Assembly: GCF_030441895.1 (NCBI RefSeq)
Contig: NZ_JARJAS010000017.1
Origin: Enterococcus_D entomosocium
Lineage (GTDB): Bacteria; Bacillota; Bacilli; Lactobacillales; Enterococcaceae
Length of the DNA stretch: 64,000 nucleotides
Direction: 5' to 3' (one strand)
Part shown: one piece after another, positions 8,495-15,706 of the stretch
Position numbering within the stretch: position 1 is the first letter of the stretch
Layout of the letters: each line of letters starts with the position of its first letter
The notes under the pieces: generated by a model
Database searches by the model: none
Seen by the model: only the letters and a program-made list of their open reading frames with translations
What the model was told of the DNA's origin: nothing
Made by a program: the position numbers and the translations under genes

Positions 8495-8665
8495 TTAATT
8501 CTTTTCGATTGGGTGCTGTGCTTTGTATTCTGCTAAAGATACATGGTGGCTGCGCTTGAAGGTTCCTGTTGTCCCATCAAACGAAATCGCTGGGGATTTG
8601 ACGCCATGGTGGGTCCGACGCTTATTCTTTTTTGCTTTTGATGTTTTTCTTGCAGGTACTGCCAT
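8495..8665 (-). CDS. rpmF: Ribosomal protein bL32, zinc-independent form
   Basis: A 56-residue protein beginning MAVPARKTSKAKKNKRRTHH, the characteristic L32 N-terminus. It contains no cysteine, so it lacks the CxxC pairs of the zinc-binding form, and instead has FKRSHHVSLAEY. It would assemble into the large ribosomal subunit. It is the fourth gene of the Zur-box set L33-S14-44 aa-L32. In Firmicutes, cysteine-free paralogues like these replace zinc-containing versions when zinc is scarce. Whether another L32 gene exists in the genome cannot be seen here. Confidence 0.9.
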   Translation of the reverse strand: MAVPARKTSKAKKNKRRTHHGVKSPAISFDGTTGTFKRSHHVSLAEYKAQHPIEKN

Positions 8666-8694
8666 GTCATTTCCAACTTTCTGTCACTTTTTCA

Positions 8695-8829
8695 TTATGC
8701 ACGCAGCTGCAATGCATTTTTTCGTTTGTTTCGTTTAAATTCATGAATGATTTTTAATGCGCGTTTCCTTGTTTTGATGTTCGGGCTCTTTAAACGTCGA
8801 TACGCACTAGACAAGTCCGTTTTTTCCAT
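8695..8829 (-). CDS. 44-residue basic protein of the Zur-type ribosomal cassette (resembles entries called putative metal homeostasis protein)
   Basis: Begins MEKTDLSSAYRRLKSPNIKT and continues with RKRALKIIHEFKRNKRKN. AAGGAG lies 5 nt before the ATG, and the gene starts 15 bp after the S14 stop. It is highly basic, without cysteine or histidine clusters, and looks like a short helical RNA- or ribosome-binding peptide. I recall similar short proteins beside alternative S14/L33 genes in lactobacilli and enterococci labelled putative metal homeostasis protein, but no function is proven. The conserved position within a zinc-starvation cassette is the strongest clue. Confidence 0.7.
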   Translation of the reverse strand: MEKTDLSSAYRRLKSPNIKTRKRALKIIHEFKRNKRKNALQLRA

Positions 8830-8844
8830 GTTGACTCCTTTCTG

Positions 8845-9114
8845 TTACCAGCTTGCTTTTGTAACGCCGGGAATTTCTCCGAGGTGTGCATGCTTACGGA
8901 AATTGATCCGTGACATGCCGAATTTATTCATGTAGCCCCGAGGACGACCATCGATCATATCCCGTTTCTTCAAACGAGTCGGATTCGAATCCTTCGGTAG
9001 TTTGGCCAATGCTTGGGTATCTCCTTGCGCTTTTAATTCTTGACGCACTGCTCGGTATTGTTCGATCAGTTGTACTTGCTTGTTGTATTTTGCCATTTTT
9101 GATTTTTTTGCCAT
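8845..9114 (-). CDS. rpsN: Ribosomal protein uS14, zinc-independent (long) form
   Basis: An 89-residue S14 of the long type: MAKKSKMAKYNKQVQLIEQY at the start and the diagnostic RDMIDGRPRGYMNKFGMSRI and FRKHAHLGEIPGVTKASW at the end. It has no cysteine, unlike the 61-residue zinc-binding S14 encoded in the main ribosomal operon of Firmicutes. It is second in the Zur-box operon, 16 bp after the L33 gene, and would replace zinc-S14 in the small subunit under zinc limitation. Confidence 0.95.
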   Translation of the reverse strand: MAKKSKMAKYNKQVQLIEQYRAVRQELKAQGDTQALAKLPKDSNPTRLKKRDMIDGRPRGYMNKFGMSRINFRKHAHLGEIPGVTKASW

Positions 9115-9130
9115 TCAGTTATTGTCCTTC

Positions 9131-9283
9131 CTATTTCTTGATTTCACGAAAAATCGCTCTGCGCCGCAACTTTGGTGAATATTTTTTTAATTCTAAACGT
9201 TCCGGCGTATTGCGCTGGTTCTTATTAGTCAAATAAAGTCTTTCCCCTGTCTCCACACATGCCAAAATAATATTTTTTCTCAT
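9131..9283 (-). CDS. rpmG: Ribosomal protein bL33, zinc-independent form
   Basis: A 50-residue L33: MRKNIILACVETGERLYLTN, then KNQRNTPERLELKKYSPKL. It has a single cysteine and therefore cannot form the four-cysteine zinc site of the C+ form. GGAGCT precedes the ATG. It is the first gene of the operon, directly downstream of a strong promoter overlapped by a Zur-type operator. Confidence 0.92.
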   Translation of the reverse strand: MRKNIILACVETGERLYLTNKNQRNTPERLELKKYSPKLRRRAIFREIKK

Positions 9284-9324
9284 AATAACCAGCTCCTTTC
9301 TCTTGCGTCACACCAAAAAAGGTT

Positions 9325-9376
9325 AAAGTGTAACGATTACGTTTTGTATCATATCACACTCAAACATAGGAAGCAA
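9325..9376 (-). promoter_or_regulatory. Zur-repressed promoter of the alternative ribosomal protein operon
   Basis: On the minus strand: TTGCTT (9371-9376), a 17-bp spacer, TATGAT (9348-9353), then a 21-bp site at 9325-9345. Its core, CGTAATCGTTAC, fits the Bacillus-type Zur box (CGTAAT-N-ATTACG) with about 17 of 20 informative bases. The site covers the expected transcription start, the right place for repression. The downstream genes are cysteine-poor ribosomal proteins, as expected for a zinc-starvation regulon. Confidence 0.75.
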
Positions 9377-9493
9377 GCAAAACTATTTCTTCTTTTTGTT
9401 ATTTAACACGTGAAGAAAACGTCATATGAATTTGTTTTCAATCGTTGCTGTCATTGGCGGCAAGGTAACAGGAACCTGTAGCTTTTGATCGCG

Positions 9494-9570
9494 CAAAAAA
9501 ACCACCTGATCTTTAAGGAATCACTGGTCGGGCTTTTCAAGCAGCCCACGTCGTGATCCTTTATCAGGTG
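9494..9570 (-). terminator. Long branched terminator of the S9 peptidase gene
   Basis: Nested arms 9503-9510/9563-9570, 9515-9524/9553-9561 and 9530-9534/9543-9547, ending on the minus strand in a run of seven T. Confidence 0.7.
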
Positions 9571-9581
9571 ATTTCTTTCGG

Positions 9582-11561
9582 TTAATTTACTGATTTGTTC
9601 TCATGTGATGCAAGCCATTCACTGATCGCTTGCAAGCGTTCTATCCGCAAGTTCGGCAAGCCATTGCGTGATAAACCATGAGAGGATTGAGGAAACAGCA
9701 TCAGCTTCGTATCGACGCCTTTACGCTGCAACGCCATGTAAAACTGCTGTCCTTGTTCTTGCGGACATCGCAAATCATTTTCCCCATGGAGTACTAGCGT
9801 AGGTGTCTTGACTTGGCTGGCATAGGCCAAAGGCGACATCTTCCAAAGTCCTTCGGTCTCATCAAGTTCCCGCAACAATTGGAATTTGACAAAGGCAGGT
9901 CCAATGTCGCTCGTCCCATAAAAGCTGATCCAATTTGAGATCGAGCGTTGCGTAACTGCCGCACAAAAACGATCGGTATGACCAACGATCCAGTTGGTCA
10001 TAAAGCCACCATAGCTGCCACCAGCTACATGGATCGTGTTCGTATCGATTTCTGGATGGTTTGCCACCAAGGCATCAACCCCCAACAGCAAGTCTTGATA
10101 ATCTTTATTGCCATAATCACCTAAAATCGATTTGACAAACGCCTGACCGTACCCTTGCCCGCCACGAGGGTTCAACAAGATGACCCCATAGCCGTTAGCG
10201 GCATGGACTTGCATCTCGTGGAAAAATGTTTCGCCGTAGCAGACTTGCGGACCGCCATGGATGTACAAAATTGCTGGATGACTTTCTTGTGTTTCGGTCG
10301 GGGGCAAATACCAGCCTTGAATTTGCCAACCATCTGCTCCTTCGTACCAAAACGCTTCGGGTTTACTGATCGCTAACTGTGACATAATTGCTTGGTTGGG
10401 ATCGTATAGATCAGTTACTTCGCCACTTGTTAAGTCAATCAAGCCTAAGCGACTAGGGATCGATGGCGTCGCATAAGCAACAGCAAGTTTGGCTTCCGAA
10501 TAGATCGCCGCATCAAGGATATCCATTTTTTCATCAAGCAGTTTGGTCCATTCTCCTTGGATCGAGGCGCGGTACAATTGTAGCTTGCCATGCTCCGTTA
10601 CGGGTACAAGGAATGTGTCATCCGTCAACCAGGTGATCGCTACGCCGCGATTTTTTTGTTGAAAATCACTGATGATCGCATTGCCAAAAGCGATGTCAAG
10701 ATCTTGGGAAAGATTTTTGACCGCTTTTGTTTTTAAGTCGACCAAAAACAAATCATCCAAGGTCACAAAACCATAGGAAAGATCATTGCCTAATAGTAAT
10801 AGCTGATCATTGCGCGCTGCAGCAAAAGTATACGTTCCTTCTGGCAGAATGTTTTCTAAACTTTCTGTCTTTTTCGTCTGGCTATTTAGGAGACAAACCT
10901 TCGATCCATAGTCCCACTCGTCTTCTTCCTCTTTGTCAAAAGTGAGAAACAAAGTCTCTTGATCATCCGCTAAGCCAGAGAACACAAAGGGATACTTATG
11001 CTCAAAAATCAGTTCCGTTTCTTGTGTCGCGATCGTTTTTTTGATGATCGAATGTTTTTTTTCTTTTAAAAAGCCGACGCCATCCGCCAAATAATTGACT
11101 TTCGTAGTAGCTTTTACTTGTGGAAATTCCTTCTGCTTGTCCGTCTTTTCTTTGTCGTCTTGATCCTCTGAAACTGTCTCCTCTTGTGCCAGCTGGTAAT
11201 AGATAGCCGTTGCGTCTTGCTCCCAAAAATAGTCGCCCAGACCTTTTTCAGTGACAAGTGCTTGGGGCTTGCCGCCGGATATCGGCATCGTCCATAACGT
11301 ACTTTCACCTTTCTTTGGATCGGTCGTCACAAAACTGAGCCATTGCTCATCTGGCGAGACCTTTAGACTGTTGTGGGTCGTCGCTTCGGTGCCCCACTCA
11401 CGCCGTTCATTGGTCTTTGCGTCAATACTATAAATCGCTGAATCATACGTGTTGGTCTCTGGGTTGACTACCGTTTCCAAGTAAAAAACCTGATTTTGCC
11501 CCACTGCAGGCTGCGCAATCGTTTTCAGTTCAAACAGTGTCTCATTCGTTATTTTTTTCAT
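9582..11561 (-). CDS. S9-family serine peptidase (acylaminoacyl-peptidase/prolyl oligopeptidase type)
   Basis: A 659-residue cytoplasmic enzyme. The N-terminal two thirds (about 1-400) form a WD40-like beta-propeller, with blade phrases such as LKVSPDEQWLSFVTTDPKKG. The C-terminal alpha/beta hydrolase (about 415-650) contains HGGPQVCYG (oxyanion region), the nucleophile elbow GGSYGG (Ser516), GENDLRCP (Asp596) and SSHGLSR (His628), a complete triad. It probably trims short or N-acylated peptides. The start ATG has GGAGGG nearby upstream. It is monocistronic, with its own terminator. The exact substrate cannot be told from sequence. Confidence 0.93.
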   Translation of the reverse strand: MKKITNETLFELKTIAQPAVGQNQVFYLETVVNPETNTYDSAIYSIDAKTNERREWGTEATTHNSLKVSPDEQWLSFVTTDPKKGESTLWTMPISGGKPQALVTEKGLGDYFWEQDATAIYYQLAQEETVSEDQDDKEKTDKQKEFPQVKATTKVNYLADGVGFLKEKKHSIIKKTIATQETELIFEHKYPFVFSGLADDQETLFLTFDKEEEDEWDYGSKVCLLNSQTKKTESLENILPEGTYTFAAARNDQLLLLGNDLSYGFVTLDDLFLVDLKTKAVKNLSQDLDIAFGNAIISDFQQKNRGVAITWLTDDTFLVPVTEHGKLQLYRASIQGEWTKLLDEKMDILDAAIYSEAKLAVAYATPSIPSRLGLIDLTSGEVTDLYDPNQAIMSQLAISKPEAFWYEGADGWQIQGWYLPPTETQESHPAILYIHGGPQVCYGETFFHEMQVHAANGYGVILLNPRGGQGYGQAFVKSILGDYGNKDYQDLLLGVDALVANHPEIDTNTIHVAGGSYGGFMTNWIVGHTDRFCAAVTQRSISNWISFYGTSDIGPAFVKFQLLRELDETEGLWKMSPLAYASQVKTPTLVLHGENDLRCPQEQGQQFYMALQRKGVDTKLMLFPQSSHGLSRNGLPNLRIERLQAISEWLASHENKSVN

Positions 11562-11639
11562 CCATTTCCCTCCAAATATACGTGTTTTCGTAGTAACTAT
11601 CTACTAGTATATCAAAAGAAACGAATTTTTCTGCTTTTT

Positions 11640-12584
11640 TTAATAGTGAAATCCTCGCAAATTCGCAACTTCTTCAAAACCAGCCGACATCCCTGTCTGC
11701 CTTAAGATCTCCTGCCCATTTTCTAAAAGGGTCAAGGCAATTTCCGTACTGGCACTTTCGCGAATGATCCGATTCATTTGCCCAATAGAAGGTGCCCTCA
11801 AAGAATGCCCTTCTTTCGTCAAAACTTCGATCGTTAAGGACCATTGTTTTTGTTTGAGATGGATCACTAAACGGTCTTCCGTGCGTTTGACATCATGAAT
11901 CTTTGCACCATGATAAGTAGCAAAACGATATTCTTGGCTCCCGACTTGCAGAACACAAATCGTTCCCAAAAAAGCAAAACCAGCAAAGGGAATGTCGGCT
12001 GCGGAGAAAAAGAACCGAACATCTGGCGCATCAAAGCTGTTGCATTGAACCCAAATATAAGCTGCTGGAAAGGAGGTTCCCCAATCTTTTTCCAAATAAC
12101 CGATCCCGTTCGTAAAATCGATTGCTTCGTCGTTCCACTGCAGCGTACCTTCTAAGGTATGACTCATGCTCAAGACCCCGTGATAACACTCCATAAATGA
12201 CAGATACGAAAAAGGACCCATGATACTCGGCGCATAACGTGTCCGTTGAATCGGTTTGTGGTCGTTATACTTTACTGACCCTTGTACTTGAAGTTCGTTA
12301 TTTTTTAAAGAGACTTGGATGCCTGCTTCACTAAAGATATTGTCACCAATCGTTACTTTACGCTCCTCTTCAGACACTTGAAAGTCAGTTTCTGGAAAGG
12401 AAAAGTAATGCGCACCCTCATGATTGATCACTTGAATGAATACTTCTTTGGTCCCGTCTTTTTGAATCGAAAAACCAGGAATAAAAGCATAGACTTCTTC
12501 ACCGATTTGGTGTTTATGGTACCAGCCTTCAAAAAAAGCGGTCTGCTTGTCGTGGCCGTGAAAGAACTGATCTGTTGTCAACAT
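11640..12584 (-). CDS. Tocopherol cyclase-like family protein
   Basis: A 314-residue protein with the tocopherol_cycl signatures: FFEGWYHKH near the start, YAFIPGFSIQKDGTKEVFIQ, then a central GIGYLEKDWGTSFPAAYIWVQCN and FAFLGTICVL. The fold is a beta-barrel, lipocalin-like pair. In plants the family cyclises prenyl quinols; bacterial homologues in organisms without tocopherol have no established reaction and may bind or modify a hydrophobic ligand. There is no signal peptide, so it is cytoplasmic. It is flanked by a peptidase and a PadR/membrane pair, which give no pathway. A ribosome binding site (GGAGGG) precedes the ATG. Confidence 0.85.
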   Translation of the reverse strand: MLTTDQFFHGHDKQTAFFEGWYHKHQIGEEVYAFIPGFSIQKDGTKEVFIQVINHEGAHYFSFPETDFQVSEEERKVTIGDNIFSEAGIQVSLKNNELQVQGSVKYNDHKPIQRTRYAPSIMGPFSYLSFMECYHGVLSMSHTLEGTLQWNDEAIDFTNGIGYLEKDWGTSFPAAYIWVQCNSFDAPDVRFFFSAADIPFAGFAFLGTICVLQVGSQEYRFATYHGAKIHDVKRTEDRLVIHLKQKQWSLTIEVLTKEGHSLRAPSIGQMNRIIRESASTEIALTLLENGQEILRQTGMSAGFEEVANLRGFHY

Positions 12585-12662
12585 CTTGATTTCCCTCCGT
12601 TTCTTTTTTAGTGTAGCATGAAGCAGAAAGATTCCTCAGGATAATGCTTTTTCTATGTAAAA

Positions 12663-12699
12663 AAAGCCAGAAACAAGTAAGACACTTGTTTCTGGCTTT
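12663..12699 (-). terminator. Strong terminator of the PadR/membrane-protein operon
   Basis: A perfect 16-bp stem (12663-12678 with 12684-12699, loop AAGAC) with a T-run on the minus strand. Confidence 0.9.
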
Positions 12700-12701
12700 G
12701 T

Positions 12702-13535
12702 TTATTGCTCTTTCATCACTCGACGGGTCCACCAGAGAAAAATAAGAAACCCTACAACTAACAGTGTCAAAAGTCCGCCGGTCATCCACGATGGATCCCC
12801 AATGTGATAAAATGCCATGGCTTTTTGCAGGCAACCAAGCAACACAAATACCCCCAGTAGAAAAACGATCGGATAAAAAGCTTTTTCTTTGAGTGATACA
12901 ACAAAAACGATCGCCGCTACCAGCAAACTGCCAACCAATACTACATCAAATGGAAATGCGATCGTCAGGAGCCACCAGTTTGGGGTCAGCAGATTGATCA
13001 GCAGTGAAAGACCAATCCAGCCACTCACAACGAGCCACAGGGAGCCGAAACGAATCACTTTGCTTGTGCCCTTCTTTTGATAGATGGTTTTGCTGATGAT
13101 CGCAAAAATCCCGATGATCGCTAACACAGTTACCAATCCTGTCAAAAGATAATCCAGAAGGTTAAGAACCAGTGGTCCTTGATTTGTAAAATCAGCTATA
13201 AATTTGATTCCCCAACTGATGCCAACCGCTAGATACGCCAATTTGAGGCGCTCTTTGAGATTACTCTTTGGCGTGTTTGCCAATAGTTCATCTGCCACCC
13301 CTTTCGGATCATTGCCAAAATAGTGTTGCGCCTCTTCCCCATGAGTTTGTGCTTCTAATAAATCCATTGCAATCGCGTATACCTGCTCTGTGACTTTATG
13401 CTCATCGTAAAAAAGGCTGGAAAGTAAGAGGTAGCCTCGAAAATCATCAAAAAATTGGCGATTTTTCTCATTGAATTGTTGCTCGATCAGATTGGTTTGC
13501 TTTCGCCAATAGGTCGTCTCTTGTTTATTTGCCAT
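12702..13535 (-). CDS. DUF1129-like multi-pass membrane protein
   Basis: A 277-residue protein. Its soluble N-terminus (about 1-95) resembles the DUF1129 layout (EQQFNEKNRQFFDDFRGYLL, then LLEAQTHGEEAQHYFG), followed by about five to six membrane segments between residues 100 and 270. It starts 6 bp after the PadR gene ends and shares its promoter. A PadR regulator followed by a membrane protein with such an N-terminus is a common Firmicutes arrangement, often linked with envelope stress, but no activity is known. The terminator follows directly. Confidence 0.75.
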   Translation of the reverse strand: MANKQETTYWRKQTNLIEQQFNEKNRQFFDDFRGYLLLSSLFYDEHKVTEQVYAIAMDLLEAQTHGEEAQHYFGNDPKGVADELLANTPKSNLKERLKLAYLAVGISWGIKFIADFTNQGPLVLNLLDYLLTGLVTVLAIIGIFAIISKTIYQKKGTSKVIRFGSLWLVVSGWIGLSLLINLLTPNWWLLTIAFPFDVVLVGSLLVAAIVFVVSLKEKAFYPIVFLLGVFVLLGCLQKAMAFYHIGDPSWMTGGLLTLLVVGFLIFLWWTRRVMKEQ

Positions 13536-13541
13536 GTTTCC

Positions 13542-13859
13542 TCACTCCTTAAATAATCCTTCGACTTTCTTCATTAGGTTCGTCCATTGTTCTCTAAATT
13601 GTGCCAAATAGTCTATGCCTTTCGGGGTGATCGAGAAATACTTGCGATCAGGTCCTTCAGGTGACTTTTTCATCTCAGAGGTAATAAGTTCTTGTTTTTC
13701 CAACTTCTGCAGCAAAGGATAGATCGTGCCGCCAACGATCGTTTCAAAGCCTCTTTGCTTCAGTTCCTGTACCAGTTCATAACCATAAATCTCTTTTTGA
13801 GCAATCACTTGCAAAACACACCCTTCCAAAACCCCTTTTAGCAATTGCGTCTCTTTCAC
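13542..13859 (-). CDS. PadR-family transcriptional regulator
   Basis: A 105-residue PadR winged-helix protein: QLLKGVLEGCVLQVIAQKEI, YGYELVQELKQRGF, then GTIYPLLQKLEKQELI and GPDRKYFSITPKG. The start is GTG at 13859, with GGAGGG 5 nt upstream; longer frames upstream run through the promoter and operators and are rejected. It is likely an autorepressor of the two-gene operon via the palindromes at 13886-13954. Confidence 0.9.
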   Translation of the reverse strand: MKETQLLKGVLEGCVLQVIAQKEIYGYELVQELKQRGFETIVGGTIYPLLQKLEKQELITSEMKKSPEGPDRKYFSITPKGIDYLAQFREQWTNLMKKVEGLFKE

Positions 13860-13885
13860 GATTTCCCTCCTTTGGTTCCCTTTAT

Positions 13886-13954
13886 CTAGTTTGTTATACA
13901 AACTAGTGTTGTACCTAGTATACGTGTTTGCCACTAGTTTGTAAAGCATACTAG
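13886..13954 (-). promoter_or_regulatory. Promoter and twin operators of the PadR operon
   Basis: Promoter on the minus strand: TTTACA (13940-13945), 17 bp, TATACT (13917-13922). Operator 1 is a perfect dyad, CTAGTTTG-N5-CAAACTAG (13886-13906), downstream of the start point. Operator 2 is CTAGTTTG-N5-CATACTAG (13934-13954) over the -35. The half-site CTAGTATA at 13915 lies between them. Confidence 0.7.
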
Positions 13955-13965
13955 CAGTGGAAATA

Positions 13966-13994
13966 AAAACGGCCTTTTAAATAAGACCGTTTTT
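13966..13994. terminator. Terminator after the DeoR gene
   Basis: Stem AAAACGGCCTT (13966-13976) with AAGACCGTTTT (13983-13993), ending in T on both strands; it ends the aldolase/PTS operon. Confidence 0.75.
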
Positions 13995-14014
13995 GACAAA
14001 CCCGATGCTTTTTT

Positions 14015-14719
14015 CTAGATGACAATATCGATATCCTCGGGTAAGAGGCTCTTGTAAAAATATACTTTATTCCGCTTTGATTCTAAAACCATTAGAATAA
14101 TTTTTTCGGTGCAGTCTTTCAATACCTGTTTAAATACTGCTTCCCCTTCAGTATTCTCAGTGGCTCCTTTTTCTTCATCGTATCCTCTACATGAGAGAAG
14201 TGCAAGATCAAAATGATAGGTTCTGAGCTGGTTGACTGCTGTAACTGAATTAACGGTAAACTTTTTGTTCGTTACCGTCCCGCCAACGATGGTCACCTCA
14301 GCAGCAGTATGTTCCGATAGTAGTGCGGCAGTTAGCACACTATTGGTTACCACTCGTAACCCATGAATTTTTTTCAGGTAAGGGATCAGGTGCAAAGCTG
14401 TGCTCGAACTGTCCACGAAAATGGTCATATCGTCCTCAATATACGTCACTGCACGTTCTGCAATTCTGCGTTTTTCTTCATCATTGACATAATTCCCCAC
14501 TTTTGTCAGATAAGCCGCATCGACCTTCTCTGAATCGATCAGCACAGCACCACCTCGGGTACGTCTGATTTGTTCTTCGTTTTCCAGTTCAATCAGATCG
14601 CGTTTGACCGTAGCATCACTATAATGTAAGAATTCAACTAATTCCCCCAGAGAAGCAAATTTCGTTTCATTTAAATACATCATGATTTTCTGCTTACGCT
14701 CATCTTTTGCTTTCCCCAT
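14015..14719 (-). CDS. DeoR-family sugar operon regulator
   Basis: A 234-residue DeoR-type repressor: N-terminal helix-turn-helix (about 5-55: FASLGELVEFLHYSDATVKRD, then TRGGAVL) and a DeoRC sensor domain with IFVDSSSTALHLIPYL, VVTNSVLTA and TIVGGTV. Such regulators bind phosphorylated sugars. AAGGAG lies 8 nt before the ATG. It is the last gene of the operon EIIA-EIIBC-aldolase-deoR and probably controls it through the palindrome in the promoter (17639-17654). The effector is probably a ketose phosphate or bisphosphate. Confidence 0.9.
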   Translation of the reverse strand: MGKAKDERKQKIMMYLNETKFASLGELVEFLHYSDATVKRDLIELENEEQIRRTRGGAVLIDSEKVDAAYLTKVGNYVNDEEKRRIAERAVTYIEDDMTIFVDSSSTALHLIPYLKKIHGLRVVTNSVLTAALLSEHTAAEVTIVGGTVTNKKFTVNSVTAVNQLRTYHFDLALLSCRGYDEEKGATENTEGEAVFKQVLKDCTEKIILMVLESKRNKVYFYKSLLPEDIDIVI

Positions 14720-14786
14720 ACATTAAACTCCTTTAAAAAAGAGATTCCCACCAATTTAATCCTGTACCAATCAATCATTTCATTTA

Positions 14787-15653
14787 TTATCTCTGATAAA
14801 AACGTGCTTTGTCAACCGTATTCAGCAGGGTCAACTTATGGCGTACAACAGCTTTCACATCTTTTATTGGTTGTACATATACTTGATTTGGTTCATACAT
14901 AGCAGGGTTTTCCGTCAATACTTTTCTGACTGAATCAAAAAATACGGATTTCAAATCAGAACTAAGATTTACTTTACATACGCCATATTTTACAGACTCT
15001 CGCACTTCATGATCTGGGTTTCCTGACCCACCATGCAATACAAATGGTAAAGCAATACGATCGTTCAACTTTTTCAACAAATCGATGTTCAACTTAGGGG
15101 TGATATTTTTTGGATACAACCCATGAGCCGTTCCAATTGCAATGGCAAGGGTGTCAATGCCGGTAGCACGTACAAAGTCTTCGGCTTGGTCGACATCTGT
15201 GTAAATAATTTCTGCAGCTCCCCCTTCTGCGGAACCGTTGTTCCCAATCGTACCAATTTCTGCTTCAACGCTGACACCAACCATATGTGCCAGTTCAACA
15301 ACTTCTTTCGTGATTTTTTTATTTTCTTCGTAATCGGCTAATGATGCATCGATCATCACCGAGGTATAGCCATTACGGATCGCCCGCATGACATCGTAGA
15401 TTGATCCCCCGTGATCCAAATGAATAACGACTGGTACCTTACTTTTTAATGCGTACTCCCGCACTGTCGCTATGAAACAATCTCCTAAGTATTCGATCTC
15501 ATCAGGATGAATTTCTAAAATGACTGGTGCATCCTGTGCCTCAACTTCTTCCATGATTGCTTTTAACATATCAAAACTGCAAATATTAAATGCTGGAACA
15601 GCAAATTTATGTTCTTTTGCTACAGCAAGTAATTCTTTCATTGTCATTAACAT
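14787..15653 (-). CDS. Class II fructose/tagatose-bisphosphate aldolase family protein
   Basis: A 288-residue zinc aldolase of the FbaA/GatY/KbaY family: FAVPAFNICSFDMLKAIMEE, the metal-site PVVIHLDHGG (about 76-85), VEAEIGTIGNNGSAEGG, AIGTAHGLYPKN and FVLHGGSGNPDHEVRESVKYG. It cleaves a ketose-1,6-bisphosphate or a similar 1-phosphate to glyceraldehyde-3-phosphate or dihydroxyacetone phosphate derivatives. The start was set at ATG 15653 with AGAGGA 8 nt upstream; the longer frame is not supported. Its position behind a fructose-type PTS suggests that it splits the imported sugar phosphate. Confidence 0.9.
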   Translation of the reverse strand: MLMTMKELLAVAKEHKFAVPAFNICSFDMLKAIMEEVEAQDAPVILEIHPDEIEYLGDCFIATVREYALKSKVPVVIHLDHGGSIYDVMRAIRNGYTSVMIDASLADYEENKKITKEVVELAHMVGVSVEAEIGTIGNNGSAEGGAAEIIYTDVDQAEDFVRATGIDTLAIAIGTAHGLYPKNITPKLNIDLLKKLNDRIALPFVLHGGSGNPDHEVRESVKYGVCKVNLSSDLKSVFFDSVRKVLTENPAMYEPNQVYVQPIKDVKAVVRHKLTLLNTVDKARFYQR

Positions 15654-15706
15654 TGTGACATTCCTCTTTTCTTTTGATTCGTTTCGCTTCAACTTATAAA
15701 TAGTTT

